Shown in pieces: positions 33,035 to 45,100 of a stretch of DNA of 64,000 nucleotides. A model generated the notes under the pieces. That model was not told the DNA's origin. It worked only from the letters and a program-made list of their open reading frames with translations, and did not search any database. Position 1 is the stretch's first letter. Every line of letters starts with the position of its first letter. Position numbers and translations under genes: made by a program. Location of the stretch: contig BROG01000236.1 in NCBI GenBank assembly GCA_030159075.1, positions 837,501-901,500 of the forward strand, read 5' to 3'. Origin of the DNA: Atrina japonica (lineage: Eukaryota > Mollusca > Bivalvia > Pterioida > Pinnidae).

Positions 33035-36000
33035 GCATATGAGTCAATGTATTTGGGCATTTGACATATATTCGCCATCATACAACCTACATATACATGA
33101 CATCACCTAGCGTACCTACACCATCAACTGACACACGTGACAGCACCTGACATACATATGACATCACCTGACATACATACATCATCAGACATACATTCAC
33201 TGAACATATCACATGACAAACATGACATCATCTGACATACATATCTGACATCACCTGACATACATATGACATCAGCTGACATACATAACATCATTTGAAA
33301 TGCAAATGGCAATGCCTTACATACATATGACATCATCTGACATGCATACATCATCAGACATACATTCACTGGACATATCACCCAATAATCATGGCAATGC
33401 CTGACATACATATGACATCATCTGATATACAAACAGCATGAGACAGACATTCACGAGAAATATATATGACATACATATGACACCACCTGACAAACATGAC
33501 ATCATGACATACAAATGACAATACATGACATCATCTGACATACATATGACATCATCTGATATACAAACAGCATGAGACAGACATTCACGAGAAATATATG
33601 ACATACATGACACCACCTGACCAACATGACATCATCTGACATACAAATGACAATACCTGACATCATCTGACATACATATGGCATCATCTGACATACAAAT
33701 GACAATGCCTGACATACATGACATCATCTGACATACATATGACATCAACTGACAAATGACAATGCCTGACATACATATGACATCATCTGACATACATATG
33801 ACATCAACTGACAAATGACTGACTGACATACATATGACATCATCTGACATACATATGACATCATCTGAAATACAAATGACAATGCCTGACATACATATGA
33901 CATCATCTGACATACATATGACATCAACTGACAAATGACAATGACTGACATACATGACATCATCTGACATACATATGACATCATCTGACATACATATGAC
34001 ATCAACTGACAAATGACAATGACTGACATACATGACATCATCTGACATACATATGACATCATCTGACATACATATGACATCATCTGACATACAAATGACA
34101 ATGTCTGACATACATATGACATCAACTGACAAATGACAATGCCTGACATACATATGACATCATCTGACATACATATGACATCAACTGACAATGACTGACA
34201 TACATATGACATCATCTGACATACAAATGACAATGCCTGATATACATATGACATCATCTGACATACAAATGACATCAACTGACAAATGACAATGACTGAC
34301 ATACATGACATCATCTGACATACATATGACATCATCTGACATACATATGACATCAACTGACAAATGACAATGACTGACATACATATGACATCATCTGACA
34401 TACAAATGACAATGCCTGACATACATATGACATCATCTGACATACATATGACATCAACTGACAAATGACAATGCCTGACATACATATGACATCATCTGAC
34501 ATACATATGACATCATCTGACACATGATACATCACATGACTTACTTGTTCTGAGGTGCGTTTACAAGTGCCGCTGAAATGTTTTGGTCCATAAAGAATAA
34601 CAAAGACAAACAGAACCCTAGCCCCATGGCACCAAATATTGCTCCAATTGAAAGTTCTTCTTGTAGTAGCACAAACTTGAAAATGTCAAGACTTCTCTCG
34701 TTCGCAACAAAACTTTTTCCTACTGCAGAAATGTAAAAGAAATAAAAAAGAATCCAATGTTGTGATCAGTAAATACTAAGATGCATACAATCAAACACGA
34801 AGGTACATAATTTTTTACCAGTGGTTCATACAGCCAATGGAAAATATTTTTCAAGCACATTTCCTGGACTTTTCACAGTGTGTTTCAAGCACTTTTCCAG
34901 GACTGTTCAGTGTTTTTCAAGCACTTTTTTCAGGACTGTTCAGTGTTTTTCAAGCACTTTTCCTGGAGTTTTCAAAGTGTTTTTCAAGCACTTTCAATGG
35001 GCATGTTTAAGCTATCAGGACCTTACAAGCTAAAACAAAATAAAAAAAGAAACACTGACAGCAAAGTTCTCTCATCTTTCAATGACAGTCCTCTCAAAAC
35101 ACTGCTTAGAGTTCCACTACATACTAAAGAGATGCAGCAGTACGGCATCATAAAAATGCTTTACTCAATTTACTCAAATTGTATTATACTAGGTGAATTG
35201 TCTGTACGATCAAGCTATTTTTTCTTATTTTAAAAGTCTTTCTTTATTCATATATAACATGTAATACATGCTAATGAAATAAATCATCCATTTGCATTAA
35301 ATTCAAGCACTTTTCAAGGGTATTTTTGTTTTCAAACACTTATCAAGGATTAACTTTATATTCAAGCACTTTTCAAGGTCTGTGCAAACCCTGTTACCAA
35401 GAACTCAGGAGAAACAATTTAGTTGTAAATACAGAACAGTGGAAATTCTGTTTTGTGACTGTCAAACTCTATATGTTGTAAGACTTTGTGATAGTTCCAA
35501 TTCACAGCAATTATAAACATAAAAATCTGCAGGCAGGTATGCTGACAAAGTTTATGATTAGACGGTAAATGGAAGAGAACAAGTTTTTAAGAAAAAAAAA
35601 AAAAAGTCAAAAAACCATGACATTCTCATCTGTTATAAATCCCCTGAGAGAAAAGTGGCTTGTCAAAGCATAAGACTGCATCACCACCATCCTAATGAGG
35701 CGTGTGGCAAGGGCTTTAAGTAGTCACGCCGCACGTAAAATCAACACTGACTGACTGACTGACCATCCTAATGTTGTGAAAAATGGATTAAAACCAAGCC
35801 AGGATAATGGAGTGGTTTGATCTAACAGAAAATCTAGTAAACATAACATATTTCACTATTTATAGACATTGTTGGTGAATTCTGTTGATTGAAAGACATA
35901 ATTCTGATAAAATAATTCTTAGGAATATTCAATTTATTCAAGTTATCTAATTGCTTTGCAAATCAAAAATTTTCAAAATGCAAGAAATTACATTTGAGTT

Positions 36001-39000
36001 TTATGAAGCAAATTAAATATGTACACATTTGTCATTTCTTTAATTAAAAAGTCAACATATTTTAGATGCTCCTTGAGCACGCAGATCTATGGAAGACAAA
36101 ATTATACACCTGTACACCCACATTGTTTCGGTTTCTTAAAAACCCAGTAACACATGATATTTTGGGGTCAATTAAATTTGACATCACTCAGAAATAGGGT
36201 GATTATTATTTACCTGCTAAATTTTGGCCATTTGTGAAAAAGCCTTTTTTCAATTTTTCAATTAACGATATATCACTCACAAAAAAAAAGTCTATAAAAA
36301 CTCATTGTGTACTTACACATTACATCTCGAAAGACATATGACCCAAAAAAGCTCATGACAACAACAGCAACAGGTAACGAGTAGTCAGCCAGCAACTCAC
36401 GTTTACCTGCATTAAGATACGGTCTGAAATTAAAAAAAATTTTTTTTTGCAAATTCAGCAAATAATTTTGAAAATATTGGTTGCACAAAATTAACACTGC
36501 ATACAGTAAATTCTACAATCAGATAAGATATATAATCAAATACTTCCTAACAATCAGATAAGATATATAATCAAATAATTCCTAACAATCAGATAAGATA
36601 TATAATCAAATAATTCCTAAGAATCTGAAAAGATTGAGGAATGTAATCATTTGATATTTAAATACAGTTTTGAAAGACCATTCCTTCTGACACTAAAATA
36701 TGGTCTCTCAAGACAGGATGGTATCTCAATAGATATTTATTTTTATTTTATTTAAAGAATTATTTAACCAAGTGGTTTTCAGAACGTGGTCTCAAAAGAC
36801 AGGTGGTCTTTTATGAGTGTGGTATCTCTAGTCAGGTATTACTGTATCTCAATTTTTTTCATAACAACAAAATGTTAAATTTGAATACATGTCAATTCAT
36901 ACATTTGGCACACCCTGTACATACTGTATTGATGAAAATGATTTTGAAAATAAAAAAATGAGAAATTAGGAAAAGAAATATAGGTGTGGCTTTAAATGTA
37001 TTTAAATGAACGAACAATATAGAAAGACTTAGACCAAATTATAGTCTAGAGTTCACCATTCAACACAAGAAATAAAGCCATTTTTTGTCTGTAGATGAGA
37101 GGGCAAATTTAAAATGAAACCAAAATTTTCAAGCTAAACAATTGAAGCAGACATATGTGCCATCAATAAAACTTTGGTGATTTAGGGTGAAATTTAAGAT
37201 AAAAAAACATGGTGATTTATGGTGAAATTTAAGATAAAAAAACCATGGTGATTTAGGGTGAATTTAAGAACAAAAAAAGCTATGGTGATTTAGGGCAAAT
37301 TTAAGATAAAAAAAACCCATGGAGATTAAGGGTGAAATTTAAGATAAAAAAACCATGGTGATTTAGGTGAATTTAAGACAAAAAAAGCTATGGTGATTTA
37401 GGTGAATTTAAGACAAAAAAAGCTATGGTGATTTAGGGTGAAATTTAAGATAAAAAAAACTTTGGTGATTTAGGGCAACTTTAAGATTAAAAAAACATGG
37501 TGATTTAGGGTGAAATTTAAGATAAAAAAAAACCATGGAGATTTAGGGCAAATTTAAGATAAAAAAAAGCTATGGTGATTTAGGGTGAATTTAAGATGGG
37601 TAAATATGTTTTCTGTCAAAAAAGGGCAAAAATAACCAGAGGTGAACATTTTCTGAGGACATGAGAGACCTCTGTGGCTGGTGTATATATAAAGCAAAGT
37701 ACCTCTCACCTCTAGTCAGAGTGGCTTCAACCCCCCCCGATAACTGAGCTAATTTTGTGAGAAAGCTTACCAGTTTACTTGGGGTAGCCTGTGGTCTCTT
37801 CTTATGCATATTCGGGATTTTTCCTATATTACAAACTATCCACCTCCATCCATTTTAAAAAAAAATATGGCGTAAAACACCATTTAGACAAACAAACATA
37901 AAAACAAAATACATGAAATCCAAGGAGAACAATACTCACGTTTTGGTAAAATTATATAATGTAACACCAAGCCATAGTGTTCCAAGTAATAGCAGTAGAT
38001 ATAATAAGCTGACATCTTTCTCACAACCGGGAGTTACGGCAGTGGTACCACTAACATTTGACAAACTGTTATTTATCAATGATGTCACAGAAATATTAGC
38101 TGTGAGTCCGGTCACATTGGAACCAGTGCTGTCACTTTTGTTACTCAATACTGCTATGTTATCACAGTCTGGAATGTTGTAATGTGTTCCAAAATCTACC
38201 AAAAATAACAAAATATAGATAAGAATATAGATAATCTGACTGTAATGTGTTCCAAAATCTACCAAAAATAACAAAATATAGATAAGAATATATATAATCT
38301 GGAATGTTGTAATGTTATCCAAAATCTGCCGAAAATAACAAAATATAGATAAGAATATAGATAACCTGGAATGTTGTAATGTAATCCAAAATTTACCGAA
38401 AATAACAAAATAAAGATAAGAATATATATAATCTGGACTGTGAAGTGTTCCAAATCTACCGAAAATAACAAAATATTGATAAGAATACATATTATCTAGC
38501 TGGAATCTTGCAATTATGTTCCAAAATCTACCTAGAAACATGTGACATAGATAAGAATATAGATAATCTGGACAGTCATGTGTACCAAAATCAACCAAAA
38601 ATAAAAAAAAAGATAAGGATATACATGTAGGTTATCTGGAGTGTTGCAATATGTTCCTATAAGTTTGCCAATAATAACAAAAAATATATATATATAGGAA
38701 AACAGATAATCTGAAATTATGTAATGTGTCCCAAACCATATACAACCAAGGTAATCCATCAACATTACCTTATGGTATATCAGAAGCATACACCGCTACA
38801 CATCTACATGTTCTTATCGTGCTATCTCGATATAGATCCAAATTAAAATCTACAAGTACCACAATATTTGTGGTGCCTTAAGATACCTCAACACAGAATG
38901 CTAAAATGTACTTTTACTGTTTGTGATGTTCTTACTTTTTGCGGTGTCTTTAAATGCATCTACACAAAATGCTATTGATATGAACAATGCAAAGATCTCT

Positions 39001-40270
39001 TCTGATGACCTGAAATGAACAACCATCCTCATGTAAATATCAGGAAATATACATAATGTATATTATTAGTTATAAGGTTTGTTACTGATGTACTTCGGAC
39101 ACATAGCTGGTTTGTAAAATGTGTGTGGCTACAATTCTGACAAACCTACTATGGATCCGAAGTACATCAGTAACAAACCTTATAAAAATTTATCACAATG
39201 AAAAACTATATTAAGCCAAAATTATAAATCAGACACAAATATTTATAAATGGGACACATATATTTTGAAATACCCCTGTAACCGATTTAGGACATTACGT
39301 CATCAGGTATCGATCGCTATGCGAAAAAGACAAAGCCTGATTTTTTATAAAATGTATTTTAGCAGCATCCACATGTGTGTTTCTCTGTTCAAACAAAATC
39401 AATCTTAAAATACCCAGCTCTCACTTTTTGTAAATTCCTTTGATCATTTTATATTTGAATGCAATCATCAGGAAAGTAACATTCAAAGACTTCATTTGTA
39501 AACACAGAGGATATCTCAAAACGAAAGTATTTCTTCAAAGAACAAGATTAATTAATCATGTTGATATTCTTTAAACTCTTGGATGCTCTTAGTTTATTTG
39601 CTTCAAGAGTATGTTTAAGTTCTTTAATCAAAGGTTTTGCATGTTATTTTAAAATTACTATTTCAATGCAAATTATTTTAGTAACCTACTTTACGCTAAT
39701 AGTAGGTCACCATGTGACAGGAATAGTGCAATGCGTTTGGCTGAATCTAGTTCGAGGTGTGATAAGAATAATTATTATACCGCTAAACAGGTATGGAACA
39801 GATATTTACTCAATGCAGACTAGAATGGAGAGAAACAACAGCCGAAATTTAATGATTTGACAGAATTGATACATCGTTGTAAAATATATTTGCTGCAGTC
39901 AGTCTTGATGGAGGCCTAAGATTAAGACACAACGCAAATAACGATAAAACATATCGAATGCGATGAGTATTGAAGGCACTGTCACATATATTACAATTGT
40001 TATGAACTTATGTAGGTCAGTTTGTTAGTTTTGTTAGTTAGATTTATTGTCTTTCAGTATAATAAAACTATTATTGCCCTTGTTTTGGGCTGACATGAAT
40101 ATTTGCCCACCCTCAAAGTGTTATGTCACCCTGGTTTTGGGTTGACATGAATATTTGCCACCCTAGAGGTGTTATGTCACCTTCGTTTTGGGTTGACATG
40201 AATACCTCTCGGGTGGACAAATATTCATGTCAACCCGAAACGATGGCAATAATTGTGTAATATCAATATC

Positions 40271-40353
<83 letters not shown>

Positions 40354-42078
40354 ACTATAATATGTATATAATATATATATCATAAATTCTAACAAAAGTT
40401 GTTATATATCAGTTAATAACTAACATGAATTGTTTATCAATTGATACCTGTATCATAAATTCTAACAAAAGTTGTTATAAGTGTTTATGGACTTTACAAG
40501 TACAAAGTGTCTCAGAACTAAGTGTCTTTGTACAATACAGACACTAAGCATCTTAGTATTTCACAGGTACTAAGTGTCTGCTCTGTGTAGGTACTAAGTG
40601 TCTGCTCTGTGTAGGTACTAAGTGTCTGCTCTGTGTAGGTACTAAATGTATGCTCTGTGTAGGTACTAAATGTCTGCTCTGTGTAGGAACTAAGTGTCTG
40701 CTCTGTGTAGGTACTAAGTGTCTGCTCTGTGTAGGTACTAAGTGTCTGCTCTGTGTAGGTACTAAGTGTCTGCTCTGTGTAGGTACTAAGTGTCTGCTCT
40801 GTGTAGGTACTAAGTGTCTGCTCTGTGTAGGTACTAAATGTCTGCACTGTGTAGGTACTAAGTGTCTGCTCTGTGTAGGTACTAAGTGTCTGCTCTGTGT
40901 AGGTACTAAGTGTCTGCTCTGTGTAGGTACTAAATGTATGCTCTGTGTAGGTACTAAGTGTCTGCTCTGTGTAGGTGTGTAGGTACTAAGTGTCTGCTCT
41001 GTGTAGGTACTAAGTGTCTGCTCTGTGTAGGTACTAAGTGTCTGCTCTGTGTAGGTACTAAGTGTCTGCTCTGTGTAGGTACTAAGTGTCTGCTCTGTGT
41101 AGGTACTAAATGTATGCTCTGTGTAGGTACTAAGTGTCTCTGAGCTTCACAGGTACAAAGCGACCTTTTTTACATAAGTAAAAAGTGTTTCTGTACTATA
41201 AAGTTAAGTGTCTTTGTGATGTTTAGGTACTAAGTTTATCTGTACTACACAGGTACTAAGTGTTTGTTTTGTACATGTGTATACTGTCCCTGTACAAAGT
41301 GTCTCCATTCTAAAACAGCAAAGTGTCTATATGAAGTGTCTCTGCACTATACAGGTACTAAGTGTCTCTGTATTGTAGATGTACTAAGTGTCTCTGTTCT
41401 GTACATGTACTAAGTGTCTCTGTTCTGTATAGGTACTAAGTGTCTCTGTAATGTACATGTACTAAGTGTCTCTGTTCTGTACATGTACTAAGTGTCTCTG
41501 TCCTGTATAGGTACTAAGTGTCTCTGTTCTGTACATGTACTAAGTGTCTCTGTAATGTACATGTACTAAGTGTCTCTGTAATGTACATGTACTAAGTGTC
41601 TCTGTTCTGTACATGTACTAAGTGTCTCTGTTTTGTACATGTACTAAGTGTCTCTGTTCTGTACATGTACTAAGTGTCTCTGTTCTGTACATGTACTAAG
41701 TGTCTCTGTTCTGTACATGTACTAAGTGTCTCTGTTCTGTACATGTACTAAGTGTCTCTCTGTACCTTTCAGATATAAAATACATAACAAACATATCAGA
41801 CAGAGTTTAATTTACAAGTGTTTTTATGTATATATATACTGTGTAATGTGTAACTGATTCACACTAAGCTTACCTTGACGACCACTGCATCAGGATACTC
41901 AGATCAAGTGCTGAGTACAGGAACAGGAAAAGACTGTTCCAGAGTCCGACATAGGTGTACATAGCTGTGAAACTGATGTCAAAATCTTCACATATACTGT
42001 ATATAACTGAAACAAAACAGTAAAATCTAGATCAACAGATCACACAGGTGTACATAGCTGTGAAACTGATGTCAAAAT

Positions 42079-42177
<99 letters not shown>

Positions 42178-45100
42178 GACAGAGACAGAGAGAGACAGAC
42201 AGAGAAAGAGAGAGAGAAGAGAGGCTTACTTTTTGTATACAGAGCTAGTGGTGCAGTTGTGAGAAGCACAATTTGTGGTGTCCCTCCGAAGACTGAAAAA
42301 ATGAGACCACCAAATGTCTGAGCATAAAGTACCTTCTCCACATCTGAAATGAAATCAACAGGACTTTATTTCAACATACATAGATGCAAAACTTCACATA
42401 GACAGAAAACCTACCTGTCATTTTATGTCTCACCTGAAATCAATCACATATCACATTCTGTATTAGAAACACTTGAAATGGACAAAGTGAGAGTAGTTTT
42501 TTTTTTAAATTTGTAAATATCAATTAATGTATCCAAAATCATAATGGCATACCTTGAAGTCACATACACTACAAAATGCAACAAACAGTTGGCAGGTATA
42601 CAAATTTAAACTTGTAAACATCTTTTACATGTATAAGATATATTTGAACAAGTGATGAGAGGCTGCAGTGGCATAACCTGTGTTCTATCTACAAAACCAC
42701 AGACCAAGGAATCATTTAATTCAGAGATTTTGTTAAAATTAACATCTAGATGCTAGATACATAACAAATCTGAAAACAGTTGATTTATAGAATAAATTGA
42801 AATTGTTGAAACATGTCAAAAGTTTGTGCATACCCCATGTCCGTTCAAGGACAGAAATGAATATAAAATTAGTATGTCATTTGGTGGCCTGAAAACCTTC
42901 CATCACCATATTTCTGTAAGTATACACAGTATAAAAATAATACAGACCTAGTATTCCTTTGGTGTTGTTGGAATTCAGCACACCGAATGCGATTGATGGC
43001 ATCAGACAGGCAAAATACAGAAACAGTGTTGTGGATATCGTTTTCTGTACTGATTTTGGTCCAACAATTCCTATAAAGTCACGAAAAGTTCATCATATCA
43101 CTTAAAGGTGTGTTGACAGAGAGTACGGCGGTACATATAGAAGGTAATGGGACTAGTTCATGTACCACGTGATAACCGATAACGTTTGTGCGGTACTAGT
43201 ATCTCCAATGGTGATGGAACGTAACTCTACGTAATCTTCCCGCTGAAATGACGTTAGCGGGGATATCGTCTTCTAGCGTCATTCCATCACTAATAGAAAC
43301 AATAGTCCCGTACAAACATTATCGGGTATCACGTGGTACATGAATTAGTCCCATTACAAAGATGACCTATTTTTGTAATTGAATCAATACTGGACTAAAC
43401 TTATTTAGTAAGCATTCAAAATAATGAGCATTCAGCCAAGCCGAAACTTGAGCTGACCGGAAGTGAGAGAGGTCATGTTTCAGACAGTGAGGACCTAACA
43501 ATTAGCCACAGCTTAACACAGATTAATCATAAATTACAAAGCTCACCTCACACTCAATATATTTTACATCCCCAAATTAACCTGATATCAACCGATTGAA
43601 CTAAAAACATTGGGGGGGATCCAAAACAAGGTCATTTTTGTAAAAAGACTTTGCAAGACTAATACAGTATCTGAAATATTGTATATGATCAGAATCATAA
43701 GATGTATATGGTATCCATGTTTAGTTTCATGTAGGAGAGGGTAGGTAAACCTGACCTCAATCTATCTCCTAAAGCATTTTTTTTCTTAACCAGACACCCT
43801 GGCACTGATGCAGGGCAATGGCATAAAAGGACACCCTCTCATTTTCGTATTGAAATGTGAATACATGCTAAAATCTAACCATATATTAATCATCTCTTCT
43901 GTCCGTCTTATAAGAACTCTCAATTTTATGGACCGATTATAAAAGTATGTTGAAATTGAGAAAGGCAAAAGTCTCCAAAATAACTACGAGTACTTTAAAT
44001 TGAACAACAAATGTAAAATTGATCAAATTCTAAGTCAACTCGTACTTGACGCCCCCTATACTCAATTCAAAATTTCAAAAGCTTTGGTAAGCGATTACTC
44101 GGATAATCACCAAGAAACCAACATCTGACAAGGCACCTGCCTAAATGCTGATCATAATATGCACTTTAAAACTTCTTTTTAAAAAATTCTTGTACTTACT
44201 ACCTTTCAAAAAACCTCAGTTAAACTTTAATATGTCTTGTTTATCATTTTCTTATCACGAAAATTCTAAAAACCTATAAACTGTAACATGATTGAAATTT
44301 CAAGTTAAACAACTTAGCTAGACTACTACTTACCATCTACGTAATCAGAAATATAAACAGGAAGTCGAGTCTTAAGATCCTGTCGTACACCATTGAATAG
44401 ACCACATTTACAGCTTGGCTAAAAGTAAAAATAAAAAAAATAAAAAAATAACAAGAGGCCCGATGGGCCTTGACGGTCACCTGAGCAGAACATAATTAAC
44501 TCCCAATGAGCACTGACATGATAATAACTGCATGCTGAACATTTTTGCTTCTTTCTCTTTTACTCTAGCTATTATACTTTTCAATGTCAAAAAGCATCCA
44601 AAAACATGAAAAATCCACTTAAAAGGGGAAATAACTCCCATAAGGGGTGACCTGACAATTTTGGCCTATTTGACTTTTTTGTAGATCTTTGTGTGCTGAA
44701 CATTTTTGCTTCTTTCACTTTAACTAGATAATGTCAAAAAAACATCCAAAAACATGAAAAATCCACAAAAAAAGGGAATAACTCCCATAACAGGCAACCT
44801 GACAATTTTTACCTCATTGACTTTTTTGTAGATCTTTGCATGCTGAACATTTTTTATTCTTTCACTTTTACTCTAGCTATTATACTTTTCAAGATAATGT
44901 CAAAAAACATCCAAAAAATTGAAAAATCCACAAAAAGGGGGAATAACTCCCATAAGGGATGACCTGACAATTTCAGCCTCTTTGACTTTTTTGTAGATCT
45001 TTGCATGCTGAACATTTTTGATTCTTTCACTTATGCTCTAGCTATTATACTTTTATACTTTTCAAGATAATGTCAAAAAACATCCAAAAACATGAAAAAT

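Noticed and set aside
33085..34535. Long minus-strand ORFs (up to 246 codons, Met/Ser/Cys-rich)
   Set aside because: Produced by a minisatellite with unit length divisible by three; frames overlap in several phases and lie inside an SLC4A11 intron.
40518..41143. Cys-rich (+) and Thr/Ser-rich (-) repeat ORFs of about 110 codons
   Set aside because: Artefact of the 24 bp minisatellite; open on both strands.
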